Source: Halomonas aestuarii
GTDB lineage: Bacteria; Pseudomonadota; Gammaproteobacteria; Pseudomonadales; Halomonadaceae
Reading direction: 5' to 3'
NCBI RefSeq assembly: GCF_001886615.1
Contig: NZ_CP018139.1
Coordinates: forward strand, 2,790,001 to 2,854,000
DNA length: 64,000 nucleotides
The notes below the pieces were generated by a model. That model had not been told where the DNA came from. It saw nothing but the letters and a program-made list of their open reading frames with translations, and did not search any database. The stretch's first letter is position 1. Each line of letters starts with the position of its first letter. Made by a program: the position numbers and the translations under genes. Positions 17,712-26,055 of the stretch are shown here, in pieces.

Positions 17712-18941
17712 CTACTGGCGATAGCGCGACAGGAAGCGGGCGAAGCGGTCCAGGGCATCCTCGAGCTGGTCGGCCCAGGGCAGGGTGACGATGCGCACGT
17801 GGTCGGGGTCGGGCCAGTTGAAGGCGGTGCCCTGCACCAGCAGGATCTTCTCCTGCAGCAGCAGGTCGAGCACCAGCTGCTGGTCGTCGCGGATGTTGAA
17901 GACCTTGGGGTCGAGCCGCGGGAAGGCGTATAGCGCCCCCTTGGGTCGGGTGCAGCTCACGCCGGGAATGGCATTGAGCTTCTCGACGGTGATGTCGCGC
18001 TGTGCGAGCAGGCGTCCCCCGGGCAGGATGAGGTCGTTGATCGACTGGTAGCCCCCCAACGCTGTCTGGATGGCGTGCTGGGCCGGGACATTGGCGCACA
18101 GGCGCATCGAGGCCAGCATGGTCAGCCCCTGGATGAAGTCGGCGGCGCGCTGCTTGGCGATGTTCCCGGAGAGGATCATCCAGCCGGAACGGAAGCCGGC
18201 GCAGCGGTAGCTCTTGGAGAGCCCGTTCATGGTCACCACGAGCTGGTCCTCGCCGGCCAGCGCCCCGGTGGAGACGTGCTCGACGCCATCGTAGAGGATC
18301 TTGTCGTAGATCTCGTCGGAGAACACCACCAGGTCGTGCTCCCGGGCGATCTCCAGCAGCTCGCGCACCACCGCCGGCGGGTAGACGGCGCCGGTGGGGT
18401 TGTTGGGGTTGATGATCACGATGGCGCGGGTATGGGCGGTGACCTTGGCGCGGATGTCGCTCAGGTCCGGGGCCCAGTCGGCCTGCTCGTCGCACAGGTA
18501 GTGCACGGCGTGGCCGCCCGAGAGATTGGCCGCGGCGGTCCACAGTGGGTAGTCCGGCGCCGGGATCAGCACCTCGTCGCCGTCGTTGAGCAGGGCCTGC
18601 AGCGACATCGTGATCAGCTCCGACACGCCGTTGCCGATGTAGATGTCCTCGATGCCGACGCCGGGGATCTCCTTGCGCTGGCACTCCTGCATGATCGCCT
18701 TGCGCGCCGAGTAGAGCCCCTTGGAGTCGCAGTATCCCTGGGCGGTGGGCAGGTTGCGCATCACGTCCTGGAGGATCTCCTCCGGTGCCTCGAAGCCGAA
18801 CGGCGCGGGATTGCCGATGTTGAGCTTGAGGATGCGCTGGCCTTCCTCCTCCAGCCGCTTGGCGTGCTCGAGCACCGGGCCGCGGATGTCGTAGCAGACG
18901 TTTTCGAGCTTGTGCGATTTCCTGATCGGGGAGGTGTCCAT
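17712..18941 (-). CDS. alaA: Alanine-type aminotransferase (AlaA family)
   Basis: PLP-dependent class I/II aminotransferase, 409 residues, matching AlaA, which makes alanine from pyruvate and glutamate. Visible features: LNIGNPAPFGFEAP, the PLP-contact INPNNPTGAVYP, SDEIYDKILYDG and the PLP lysine in NGLSKSYRCAGFRSGW (K243). The start MDTSPIRKSHKLENVCYDIRGP at 18941 is the conserved family N-terminus. The frame remains open upstream but overlaps the GTPase gene. A tyrosine/aspartate-like transaminase of the same group cannot be excluded, but the length and motifs favour AlaA. Confidence 0.88.
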   Translation of the reverse strand: MDTSPIRKSHKLENVCYDIRGPVLEHAKRLEEEGQRILKLNIGNPAPFGFEAPEEILQDVMRNLPTAQGYCDSKGLYSARKAIMQECQRKEIPGVGIEDIYIGNGVSELITMSLQALLNDGDEVLIPAPDYPLWTAAANLSGGHAVHYLCDEQADWAPDLSDIRAKVTAHTRAIVIINPNNPTGAVYPPAVVRELLEIAREHDLVVFSDEIYDKILYDGVEHVSTGALAGEDQLVVTMNGLSKSYRCAGFRSGWMILSGNIAKQRAADFIQGLTMLASMRLCANVPAQHAIQTALGGYQSINDLILPGGRLLAQRDITVEKLNAIPGVSCTRPKGALYAFPRLDPKVFNIRDDQQLVLDLLLQEKILLVQGTAFNWPDPDHVRIVTLPWADQLEDALDRFARFLSRYRQ

Positions 18942-19008
18942 GGGCGCTGAATCCAGTAATGTCCGTGTGCCGCCTCTGCCGTGGCGGGCGTCGTCTCGTC
19001 GACGACGA

Positions 19009-19965
19009 TTATGCGGGTTCGGCGTCGTCGCCACCATCCTCGGCCGGTGCCGGTTCGATCGGGATGTCCGCCGGGGTCTCCAGGGTGAGCCGGCCGAGCT
19101 TGCCGTCGCGCAGCTCATGGAGAAGCACCTCGGCGCCGCGGTGCAGGTCGACCTCGCCCCCGGGGCGCAGGCCGCCCCGCTTGCCGGCGATCTCGGCGAG
19201 GATGGCATGGCCGTCGAAGCCGGACAGGGCGAGCAGGTCGACCCGGGACGGACCATCGGCCTCGACCTGCTCGGCCTCGGGATGGGGCGTATAGGCCGGC
19301 AGCGCCTTGAGCTTGTAGCGCGCCTTGAGCGCCTCAGGGTAGCGCCGCGCCAGCTCGGCGGCGGCGACCACGGCCACGTCGACATAGTCGATGGCGGTGT
19401 CGCGGATGGCGCCGCTGGCGGCCAGGCGGTGGGCACTGGCCTGGTCCTCGATCTTCGGCCATAGCACCCCGGGGGTGTCGATCAGCGCCACGCGTCCCCC
19501 GATGCGCACCTTCTGCTGGCGCTTGGTCACCGCGGGCTCGTTGCCGGTCTTGGCGATCGTGCGCCCGGCCAGGCCATTGATCAGGGTCGACTTGCCCACG
19601 TTGGGAATGCCCATGACCATCACCCGGACGTCGCGATCGGCGCGCACCTGGCCGGCCAGCTCATGGCACAGCTTCGGGATACGCTTCAGCTCCCGCGCCT
19701 GGGTGGTCGTCACCGCCAGGGCCCGGGTATCGTCCTGGGCATCGAAGAAGGCCGTCCACTCCCGGGTCCGCTCGGGGTCGGCGAGGTCGGCCCGCGAGAG
19801 GATCTTGAGCACCGGCTTGTGGCGGGTCAGCTCGGCGAGCATGGGGTTGGCGCTGGAGTAGGGCAGCCGGGCATCGAGGACCTCGATCACCACGTCGATC
19901 TCCGGCAGCGCCTCGAGGATCTGGCGGCGCGCCTTGTTCATGTGTCCCGGAAACCAGCCGAGCAT
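19009..19965 (-). CDS. ylqF: Ribosome-biogenesis GTPase, YlqF/RbgA family
   Basis: Circularly permuted GTPase of 318 residues: the G4-like motif SRAD comes first (about 57-60), then G1 GIPNVGKST (119-127) and G3 DTPG (163-166). The start MLGWFPGHMNKARRQI is diagnostic for the family, which in Bacillus assists late 50S assembly. The C-terminal extension ends in acidic residues. AGGAGAGG precedes the ATG at 19965; the longer open frame upstream is not conserved. It lies 67 bases upstream of alaA on the same strand. Confidence 0.9.
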   Translation of the reverse strand: MLGWFPGHMNKARRQILEALPEIDVVIEVLDARLPYSSANPMLAELTRHKPVLKILSRADLADPERTREWTAFFDAQDDTRALAVTTTQARELKRIPKLCHELAGQVRADRDVRVMVMGIPNVGKSTLINGLAGRTIAKTGNEPAVTKRQQKVRIGGRVALIDTPGVLWPKIEDQASAHRLAASGAIRDTAIDYVDVAVVAAAELARRYPEALKARYKLKALPAYTPHPEAEQVEADGPSRVDLLALSGFDGHAILAEIAGKRGGLRPGGEVDLHRGAEVLLHELRDGKLGRLTLETPADIPIEPAPAEDGGDDAEPA

Positions 19966-20057
19966 CGAGCCTCTCCTGCATGCGCATGAATGAAAACGGC
20001 CGCCCATCATAGCAGATGGGCAGCCGTGTCAGGGGAGGGCGTTGACGGGCCGAACAG

Positions 20058-20459
20058 CTACTCGCCGGCGTGGAAGTCGATCGCCACCGAGTTGATGCAG
20101 TAGCGAAGCCCGGTGGTCTCCGGCGGGCCGTCGGGGAAGACGTGGCCGAGGTGGGCATCGCAGCGCGCGCAGGTCACCTCGGTGCGCCGCATGCCGTGGC
20201 TGGTGTCGGTCTGCTCCGCGACGCACTGTGGCGTGAAGGGGCGATCGAAGCTCGGCCAGCCGCAGCCGGCCTCGTACTTGTGCTCGTTCTCGAACAGCGG
20301 GGCATTGCAGCAGACGCAATGATAGATGCCGTGCTCGTCACTCACGTGGTACTTCCCGCTGAAGGCGGGTTCCGTGCCTTTCTCGCGGGTGACCCGGTAC
20401 TGCTCGGGCGTCAGCTTCTCTCTCCACTCGGCGTCGCTCTTCTGGATCTTGCTGCGCAT
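20058..20459 (-). CDS. msrB: Peptide-methionine (R)-S-oxide reductase
   Basis: Repairs methionine-R-sulfoxide in proteins. The 133 residues contain the two zinc-binding CxxC pairs (CVCC, C48/C51, and CARC, C97/C100), the conserved [10 protein letters not shown], the catalytic cysteine in RYCINSVA (C121) and the HLGHVFPDG segment. The start [16 protein letters not shown] at 20459 fits the family and has AGGAGAGA upstream. Confidence 0.94.
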   Translation of the reverse strand: MRSKIQKSDAEWREKLTPEQYRVTREKGTEPAFSGKYHVSDEHGIYHCVCCNAPLFENEHKYEAGCGWPSFDRPFTPQCVAEQTDTSHGMRRTEVTCARCDAHLGHVFPDGPPETTGLRYCINSVAIDFHAGE

Positions 20460-20593
20460 GGCCTCTCTCCTCGTCGCGTCCTGGAGCCGGTTCGGACCCG
20501 GCGCCTGTCTCCCATTCTGACACCAAGCAGGGCGGGTATTTCCAGTGGTCAGGAGCGAAAGGTCACGCGATATCAACGACCGGCGAGACGCGC

Positions 20594-20622
20594 TTGACAG
20601 CTTTCGGGGCGGTGGGTAATAT
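20594..20622 (+). promoter_or_regulatory. Sigma-70 promoter of the tRNA-Glu/Gly array
   Basis: TTGACA at 20594-20599, a 17-bp spacer, and TAATAT at 20617-20622, followed by a GC-rich TCGCCGC discriminator. The first tRNA begins 31 bases later. This is a near-consensus stable-RNA promoter. Confidence 0.85.
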
Positions 20623-20652
20623 TCGCCGCACCTCGACGAGGCGAGACATTGC

Positions 20653-20728
20653 GTCCCATTCGTCTAGTGGTCCAGGACACCGCCCTTTCACGGCGGTAAC
20701 AGGGGTTCGAACCCCCTATGGGACGCCA
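20653..20728 (+). tRNA. tRNA-Glu(UUC), copy 1
   Basis: 76 bases including encoded CCA. Acceptor GTCCCAT pairs with ATGGGAC, anticodon loop CCTTTCACG, T-loop GGGGTTCGAACCCC. Closely similar to E. coli tRNA-Glu. Confidence 0.97.
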
Positions 20729-20751
20729 CTCGACTCATCAGGTACCGGAGT

Positions 20752-20826
20752 GCGGGAATAGCTCAGTGGTAGAGCATCGCCTTGCCAAGGCGAGGGTCGC
20801 GAGTTCGAATCTCGTTTCCCGCTCCA
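20752..20826 (+). tRNA. tRNA-Gly(GCC), copy 1
   Basis: 75 bases including encoded CCA. Acceptor GCGGGAA / TTCCCGC, anticodon GCC in CTTGCCAAG, T-arm GCGAGTTCGAATCTCGT. Confidence 0.97.
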
Positions 20827-20864
20827 GCTTCCTTGCGGGGGAGTTGGGTAGGAGCTAACGGTCA

Positions 20865-20917
20865 GCGAGGGTCGCGAGCTGGTTTGCCAGCCCAGTCGAA
20901 TCTCGTTTCCCGCTCCA
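20865..20917 (+). pseudogene. Truncated tRNA-Gly 3' fragment with hairpin insertion, copy 1
   Basis: Begins GCGAGGGTCGCGAG, as in the variable loop and T-stem of tRNA-Gly, then carries a 17-base insert containing the hairpin CTGG-TTTG-CCAG in place of the start of the T-loop, then resumes with TCGAATCTCGTTTCCCGCTCCA-like sequence to the 3' end. The 5' half (acceptor strand, D-arm, anticodon arm) is absent, so it cannot be a tRNA. Confidence 0.85.
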
Positions 20918-20934
20918 GGCTTGAGGGCTCATGC

Positions 20935-21010
20935 GTCCCATTCGTCTAGTGGTCCAGGACACCGCCCTTTCACGGCGGTAACAGGGGTTCGAACCCCCTA
21001 TGGGACGCCA
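20935..21010 (+). tRNA. tRNA-Glu(UUC), copy 2
   Basis: Identical to copy 1 over all 76 bases, CCA encoded. Confidence 0.97.
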
Positions 21011-21050
21011 CCTCCAGGCAACCGGTTGTCAGACAGTGCGAGAAGACCAG

Positions 21051-21125
21051 GCGGGAATAGCTCAGTGGTAGAGCATCGCCTTGCCAAGGCGAGGGTCGCG
21101 AGTTCGAATCTCGTTTCCCGCTCCA
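21051..21125 (+). tRNA. tRNA-Gly(GCC), copy 2
   Basis: Identical to copy 1 over 75 bases, CCA encoded. Confidence 0.97.
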
Positions 21126-21160
21126 TTCTTCCTTCGGGTAGAGTGGATACGAGTAGGGCC

Positions 21161-21214
21161 TGCGAGGGTCGCGAGCTGGAACGCCAGCCCGGTCGAATCT
21201 CGTTTCCCGCTCCA
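21161..21214 (+). pseudogene. Truncated tRNA-Gly 3' fragment with hairpin insertion, copy 2
   Basis: Same design as copy 1: GCGAGGGTCGCGAG, insert with hairpin CTGG-AACG-CCAG, then the T-stem and acceptor 3' strand through GCTCCA. It abuts the next tRNA-Glu with only 3 bases between. Confidence 0.85.
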
Positions 21215-21217
21215 TGC

Positions 21218-21293
21218 GTCCCATTCGTCTAGTGGCCTAGGACACCGCCCTTTCACGGCGGTAACAGGGGTTCGAACCCCCTATGGGACGCCA
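21218..21293 (+). tRNA. tRNA-Glu(UUC), copy 3
   Basis: 76 bases, CCA encoded. Differs from copies 1 and 2 in the D-loop (GTGGCCTAGGAC instead of GTGGTCCAGGAC). Confidence 0.97.
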
Positions 21294-21318
21294 CTTCTTC
21301 AGCACGCCCTCCAGATCA

Positions 21319-21393
21319 GCGGGAATAGCTCAGTGGTAGAGCATCGCCTTGCCAAGGCGAGGGTCGCGAGTTCGAATCTCGTTTCCCGCTCCA
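21319..21393 (+). tRNA. tRNA-Gly(GCC), copy 3
   Basis: Identical to the other two tRNA-Gly copies, 75 bases with CCA. Confidence 0.97.
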
Positions 21394-21423
21394 AATGATT
21401 TACGCATCTCCCCGGTCAGGCCA

Positions 21424-21492
21424 AGGCTCGTGTCACGAGCTGGTGCGCCAGCCCGGCTGACGGCAGCCCCGTCGATCTCGTTTCCCGCTCCA
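21424..21492 (+). pseudogene. Truncated tRNA-Gly 3' fragment with longer insertion, copy 3
   Basis: Diverged version of the remnant: GGCTCGTGTCACGAG start, insert with CTGG-TGCG-CCAG followed by a further GGCTGACGGCAGCC hairpin, then TCTCGTTTCCCGCTCCA. The last 17 bases match functional tRNA-Gly exactly. Confidence 0.75.
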
Positions 21493-21540
21493 GCAGTTTC
21501 CAGTCTTATCTGTCCACCCGATCCTGTCCGGGCGGGCCAA

Positions 21541-22107
21541 TCAGTATGCCCAGACCACGGCCATCAGCACGCCCCAGGCCAGCACGCCGGTGGCCATGAT
21601 GGTGTAGGTCGCCGAGAGGGCCACCACGTCGTCTTCATCGCGACTGCACAGCCCCTGCAGGCCGTGGTAGATCAGGCTGCACGAGAGGCCCAGCGCCGCC
21701 AGCACCACCAGGGCGTTGAGCAGCAGGCTTGGGATGACCAGCACCAGGGAGGCCATCCACAGCGGCAACGGGGCCATGGCGGCCAGCAGGTAGGCGTCGT
21801 GGTAGTCGATCGACAGCTCCTCCTGGCCATTGACCACCGCATGGATCAGCCAGCCCATGACGAAGAACGTCAGCAGCTCGGCCAGGAAGAGGATGGTGGT
21901 GATGAAGCGCCAGGGGCGCTCGGCGAAGCCGGTGGCGAAGTCGTTCCCGTAATGGGTGCCGGCGTAGTAGAGCATCAGCGGCGGCAGCAGCGACATCGGC
22001 AGGACCACCAGCCAGGCGAGCGACGGGATCGGGAATTGGCGCTTCTGCAGCTCCTTCCAGCCGGTGGTGCCCGAGAAGGGCAGGCGCAAGAAGGTCATGG
22101 CATTCAT
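21541..22107 (-). CDS. Yip1-family inner-membrane protein
   Basis: 188 residues with five hydrophobic stretches (about 29-48, 68-91, 106-125, 128-148, 164-186) and the general layout of the bacterial Yip1 domain (PF04893): LPFSGTTGWKELQ near the N-terminus and acidic cytoplasmic loops. Members are integral membrane proteins of unknown function. The promoter region is shared with the divergent MarR gene and contains an operator-like palindrome, so co-regulation is plausible. Confidence 0.72.
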   Translation of the reverse strand: MNAMTFLRLPFSGTTGWKELQKRQFPIPSLAWLVVLPMSLLPPLMLYYAGTHYGNDFATGFAERPWRFITTILFLAELLTFFVMGWLIHAVVNGQEELSIDYHDAYLLAAMAPLPLWMASLVLVIPSLLLNALVVLAALGLSCSLIYHGLQGLCSRDEDDVVALSATYTIMATGVLAWGVLMAVVWAY

Positions 22108-22136
22108 CGTTCTCTCCTCGTCGAATCCGAACTTTT

Positions 22137-22153
22137 ATATCATGTTATGATAT
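22137..22153. promoter_or_regulatory. Candidate MarR operator
   Basis: Perfect inverted repeat ATATCAT-GTT-ATGATAT, 17 bp, located in the 84-bp region between the divergent yip1-like and marR-like genes. Size, symmetry and position fit a MarR-family dimer site. Confidence 0.65.
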
Positions 22154-22191
22154 TTATTAGTCTCCCCCTCATCGTGCGTCAAGGAGTCGCC

Positions 22192-22623
22192 ATGTCCCGT
22201 TGTCCCGGTTCCAGCCCCGAGGCACTGAGCAAGCAGGATTTCGAACGACTCTCGCATTTCCGCTACCGGCTTCGCTGCTTCCTTCGCCAGAGCGAGGATC
22301 TCTGCCGCGAGCATGGCCTCACCCCGCTCCAGTACCAGCTGCTGCTGCACCTCAAGGGCTTCGCGGGACGCGAGTGGGCCACGGTGGGCGAGCTGGCCGA
22401 GCGGCTGCAGGCCAAGCACCACGGCACCGTGGCGCTGGTCGGGCGCTGCGAGGAGGCCAGGCTGGTGGAGCGCCGCCCCGGTCGACATGACAAGCGGCGC
22501 ATGGAGGTCCACCTGCTGCCCAGGGGCGCGCTCCTGGCCGAGCGGATCGCCCTGCTGCACCAGCCCGAGCTGCGCCACCTGCAGGAGGAGTTCTCCCTGC
22601 CGGGCTGGGGTCATGAGCCTTGA
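22192..22623 (+). CDS. MarR-family transcriptional regulator
   Basis: 143 residues forming a winged helix-turn-helix protein: DFERLSHFRYRLRCFLRQSEDLCREHGLTPLQYQLLLHL is the family N-terminal helix pair, followed by WATVGELAERLQAKHHGTVALVGRCEEARLVERRPGRHDKRRMEVHL-type recognition helix and wing (DKRRMEV). The ATG at 22192 has AAGGAG 6 bases upstream. Ligand unknown. The downstream exporter genes and the divergent membrane protein are its likely targets because of the palindrome at 22137. Confidence 0.85.
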   Translation: MSRCPGSSPEALSKQDFERLSHFRYRLRCFLRQSEDLCREHGLTPLQYQLLLHLKGFAGREWATVGELAERLQAKHHGTVALVGRCEEARLVERRPGRHDKRRMEVHLLPRGALLAERIALLHQPELRHLQEEFSLPGWGHEP

Positions 22624-22706
22624 AGTTTGCCGGGGTGCCCCCACCTCATGCGGTTCTTTCGAGCCTTCATTTCACGCATTCACCACTCTCTCTGACGGGA
22701 TCGCAC

Positions 22707-23675
22707 ATGGCCGAACCGGCACTGTCCATCCGTGGCCTGACCAAGGTCTTCGGCAATGGCTTCCAGGCCCTCAAGGGCATCGACCTCGACGTCGCCCAGG
22801 GCGACTTCTACGCCCTGCTGGGGCCCAACGGCGCGGGGAAGTCGACCACTCTGGGCGTGGTCTGCTCGCTGGTGCAGAAGACCGCGGGCCGCGTCTCGAT
22901 CTTCGGCATCGACATCGACACCGACTTCCCCCGGGCCAAGTACCACCTCGGTGTGGTGCCCCAGGAGTTCAACTTCAATCAGTTCGAGAAGGTCATCGAC
23001 ATCGTGCTGGCCCAGGCGGGCTACTACGGAATGTCGCGTCGCGAGGCGCTGCCGCGGGCCGAGCAGCTGCTGCGCGACCTCAGCCTGTGGGACAAGCGCA
23101 ACGGCAGCGCCCGCATGCTCTCCGGCGGCATGAAGCGCCGGCTGATGATCGCCCGGGCCCTGATGCACCGGCCTAAGCTTCTGATCCTCGACGAGCCCAC
23201 CGCCGGCGTGGACATCGAGCTGCGCCGCAGCATGTGGGAGTACATGCGTCGCATCAACCGCGAGGAGGGCACCACCATCATCCTCACCACCCACTATCTC
23301 GAGGAGGCCGAGAGCCTCTGTCGCAACGTGGGGATCATCAACCACGGCGAGATCATCCGTAACACCAGCGTGCGGGACCTGCTGGCCGAGCTGGATACCG
23401 AGACCTTCCTGCTGGACCTGGCGCATCCCGTTGACGCGGCGCCGGAGGTCGAGGGCTTCGAGGTCACTCGGGTGGACACCGCCCAGTTGGCCGTGGTGGT
23501 GCACCGCGGACAGCGGCTCAATGACGTCTTCGAGGCACTGAGCGAGCAGGGCATGCAGGTGACGTCAATGCGCAACCGTGCCAATCGGCTGGAGGAGATG
23601 TTCGTCTCCATGGTGGAGGAGGGCAACCGCTCGATCGAAGAGCCTCAGAAGTCACGCAGGGAGGTGCGCACATGA
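22707..23675 (+). CDS. ABC-2 type exporter, ATP-binding protein (YadG-like)
   Basis: 322-residue ATPase subunit with Walker A GPNGAGKST near residue 42, Q-loop VVPQEFNFN, signature LSGGMKRRL and Walker B LLILDEPTAG, followed by a H-loop (TTHYLEEAE) and a C-terminal extension typical of the CcmA/YadG group. The ATG at 22707 gives the conserved start; the frame is open 29 codons upstream. Its stop overlaps the start of the permease gene (ATGA), so they form one exporter. Substrate not predictable. Confidence 0.88.
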   Translation: MAEPALSIRGLTKVFGNGFQALKGIDLDVAQGDFYALLGPNGAGKSTTLGVVCSLVQKTAGRVSIFGIDIDTDFPRAKYHLGVVPQEFNFNQFEKVIDIVLAQAGYYGMSRREALPRAEQLLRDLSLWDKRNGSARMLSGGMKRRLMIARALMHRPKLLILDEPTAGVDIELRRSMWEYMRRINREEGTTIILTTHYLEEAESLCRNVGIINHGEIIRNTSVRDLLAELDTETFLLDLAHPVDAAPEVEGFEVTRVDTAQLAVVVHRGQRLNDVFEALSEQGMQVTSMRNRANRLEEMFVSMVEEGNRSIEEPQKSRREVRT

Positions 23676-24445
23676 ACCCGATGCAGATCGCCATCGCCCT
23701 CTGGACCCTGTTGCACAAGGAGGTCAAGCGGTTCACGCGGATCTGGCCACAGACCCTGCTGCCGCCGTCGATCACCATGACCATGTACTTCATCATCTTC
23801 GGCAACCTGATCGGCTCGCGGATCGGCGAGATGGATGGGTATACCTACATGGACTTCATCGTCCCGGGGCTGATCATGATGGCGGTGATCACCAACAGCT
23901 ACTCCAACGTGGCATCAAGCTTCTTCTCCAACAAGTTCCAGCGTTCCATCGAGGAGATGATGGTCTCGCCGATGCCCAACTGGGTGATCCTGTCCGGCTT
24001 CATACTGGGGGGCATGGCCCGGGGCCTCGGCGTGGGCCTGATCGTGACCGGGGTGTCTCTCTTCTTCACGCGGATCGAGGTGGCCCATCCGCTGCTGACG
24101 GTCTTCGTGGTGGTGCTGACCGCGGCGCTGTTTGCCATCGGCGGCTTCATCAACGCCCTGCTGGGCAAGAAGTTCGACGACATCTCCATCGTGCCGACCT
24201 TCGTGCTGACGCCGCTGACCTACCTGGGCGGGGTCTTCTACTCGATCTCGCTGCTGCCGGACTTCTGGCAGGGCGTCTCGATGCTCAACCCCATCCTCTA
24301 CATGGTCAACGTCTTCCGTTACGGCTTCCTCGGGGTCTCCGACATTCCGGTCGGCTGGGCACTGGCCGCGATACTTGCCTTCATCACCGTGCTCTACGGC
24401 GTCGCGCTGTGGATGCTGGAGAACGGCAAGGGCATCAGGAGCTGA
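23672..24445 (+). CDS. ABC-2 type exporter, permease (YadH-like)
   Basis: 257 residues with six hydrophobic segments and the ABC-2 core features FIVPGLIMMAVITNSYSN and GGVFYSISLLPDFW. It closely resembles E. coli YadH in length and layout. It overlaps the ATPase gene by 4 bases and is followed one base later by queF, so the three may share a transcript. Cargo unknown. Confidence 0.87.
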   Translation: MNPMQIAIALWTLLHKEVKRFTRIWPQTLLPPSITMTMYFIIFGNLIGSRIGEMDGYTYMDFIVPGLIMMAVITNSYSNVASSFFSNKFQRSIEEMMVSPMPNWVILSGFILGGMARGLGVGLIVTGVSLFFTRIEVAHPLLTVFVVVLTAALFAIGGFINALLGKKFDDISIVPTFVLTPLTYLGGVFYSISLLPDFWQGVSMLNPILYMVNVFRYGFLGVSDIPVGWALAAILAFITVLYGVALWMLENGKGIRS

Positions 24446-24446
24446 C

Positions 24447-25283
24447 ATGACCCCGACGCGACCCGACACCCTCGAGCATGCCCCCCTGGGGCGTGACGCC
24501 GCCTACCCGGAGCAGTACGACGCCGGGCTGCTCTACGCCATCCCCCGGGCCGCCAACCGCGTCCCGCTGGGCATCGAGGAAGGCGCCTTGCCCTTCGTCG
24601 GCGAGGACGAGTGGCACGCCTTCGAGGTCTCCTGGCTCAATGCCCGCGGCAAGCCCATCGTCGCGGTGGCCCGCTTCCGGCTGCCGGCGGATTCACCTTT
24701 CCTGATCGAGTCGAAGTCCTGGAAGCTCTACCTCAACGGCTTCAACCAGACCCGCTTCGAGAGCCGTCAGGCGGTCATCGACACGCTGGAACGCGACCTG
24801 GCCGAGGCGGCCGGGTCGGCGGTCTCCGTCGAGCTGTTCGACGTCGATCACGAGGCCCTCTTGCCGCGCCGCCTGCCCGGTCAGGGCCTGGACGACCTGG
24901 ACATCGAGGTCACGGACTACACCCCCAGTGCGGAGCACCTGACGGTGGGGGAGGAGGTCGTCGAGGAGACCCTGTATTCACACCTGCTCAAGTCCAACTG
25001 CCCCGTCACCGGCCAGCCCGACTGGGGCAGCGTAATGATCCGCTACCGCGGGCCGAGGCTCGACCGCGAGGGGCTGCTTCGCTACCTGATCGGGTACCGC
25101 CAGCACCAGGACTTCCACGAGCACTGCGTGGAGCAAATCTTCATGGACCTGATGGCCCGGGCCAGGCCGGAGCGGTTGCTGGTGCTGGCGCGCTACGTGC
25201 GTCGTGGAGGGCTGGACATCAGCCCCTGGCGCGCCACCCCCGGCGAGCGCCCGCCGTCCCCCCTGCGTTTGTCGAGACAGTGA
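24447..25283 (+). CDS. queF: NADPH-dependent 7-cyano-7-deazaguanine reductase
   Basis: Reduces preQ0 to preQ1 in queuosine biosynthesis. The 278 residues match the long, two-domain (YkvM-fused) QueF of gammaproteobacteria (282 in E. coli): N-terminal substrate motif FLIESKSWKLYLNGFNQTRF, catalytic cysteine in LKSNCPVTGQPDW (C185) with the aspartate D192, and FHEHCVEQIFMDL near 223. The ATG at 24447 overlaps nothing and starts directly after the permease stop, suggesting cotranscription with an unrelated exporter. Confidence 0.95.
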   Translation: MTPTRPDTLEHAPLGRDAAYPEQYDAGLLYAIPRAANRVPLGIEEGALPFVGEDEWHAFEVSWLNARGKPIVAVARFRLPADSPFLIESKSWKLYLNGFNQTRFESRQAVIDTLERDLAEAAGSAVSVELFDVDHEALLPRRLPGQGLDDLDIEVTDYTPSAEHLTVGEEVVEETLYSHLLKSNCPVTGQPDWGSVMIRYRGPRLDREGLLRYLIGYRQHQDFHEHCVEQIFMDLMARARPERLLVLARYVRRGGLDISPWRATPGERPPSPLRLSRQ

Positions 25284-25391
25284 GGCGAGACAGTGATCGG
25301 CGAGGCCGCCGCCCCGGCACGACAGTAGGGCGGTCAGCTGGTAGAGTTTCGAGAAATATTCTCGTCTGATCGTAGCCAAGGGAGGCACTCA

Positions 25392-25952
25392 ATGGACGCG
25401 CTGACGCTGCTGCACGAACGCAGCTCCATGGGCAAGCTGATGGGCCCGCCGCCGAGTCCCGAACAGCTCGAGGCGATCTACCGGGCGGCCCTTCGCGCGC
25501 CGGACCACAAGGAGCTTCGCCCCTGGCGCTTCATCGAGTTCTCCGGCGAGGGCCTCTCGCGCCTCGGCGAGCTGTTCGCCGAGGCGGAGTTCCGAGAGGA
25601 CCCCCACGCGGGCGACGCGGCCCTAGACGCGGCCCGCAAGAAGCCGCGGCGGGCCCCCATGATCATTGCGGTGATCGCCAGGGTCTCGCCCGACGTCCCC
25701 AAGGTGCCGAAGATCGAGCAGGTGATCTCGGCCGGCTGCGCCGCCCACGGCATCCTGCTCGCCGCCCACGCCCAGGGGCTCGGTGCCATGTGGCGCAGCG
25801 GCAAGTATGCCTTCGACCCCACGGTGCGCAAGGGCCTGGGGCTTGCCGAGGACGACGAGGTGGTGGCCTTCCTCTACCTGGGCACCCCGGGCGGGCGCCA
25901 CAAGCCGCTGCCCGAGCACGACATCGAGGCCTTCGTGGAACGCTGGGACTGA
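25392..25952 (+). CDS. Nitroreductase-family flavoprotein (YdjA-like)
   Basis: 186 residues with the minimal FMN nitroreductase fold: start MDALTLLHERSSMGKLMGP, RAPDHKELRPWRF (FMN contact), and a C-terminal GLGAMWRSGKYAFDP and YLGTPGG. E. coli YdjA (183 residues) is the closest known protein by layout. Physiological substrate unknown. An AAGGGAGG site lies 8 bases upstream of the ATG. The next gene begins within a few bases. Confidence 0.85.
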   Translation: MDALTLLHERSSMGKLMGPPPSPEQLEAIYRAALRAPDHKELRPWRFIEFSGEGLSRLGELFAEAEFREDPHAGDAALDAARKKPRRAPMIIAVIARVSPDVPKVPKIEQVISAGCAAHGILLAAHAQGLGAMWRSGKYAFDPTVRKGLGLAEDDEVVAFLYLGTPGGRHKPLPEHDIEAFVERWD

Positions 25953-26055
25953 CCATGCGCCAGATCGGCATTCCCCACCCGCGCCTGCCACTGCCCTCCC
26001 CCGGGGGGAGGACGACCTGGCCGAGTTCCTCGCCTGGCTCGGCGATGCCATCCCC

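Noticed and set aside
18942..19436. The upstream extension of the aminotransferase frame
   Set aside because: It lies wholly within the GTPase gene in another frame and is not part of any known AlaA protein.
21349..22191. The upstream extension of the MarR frame
   Set aside because: It runs through a tRNA, a tRNA remnant and the antisense of the Yip1 gene; the AAGGAG-preceded ATG at 22192 is the real start.
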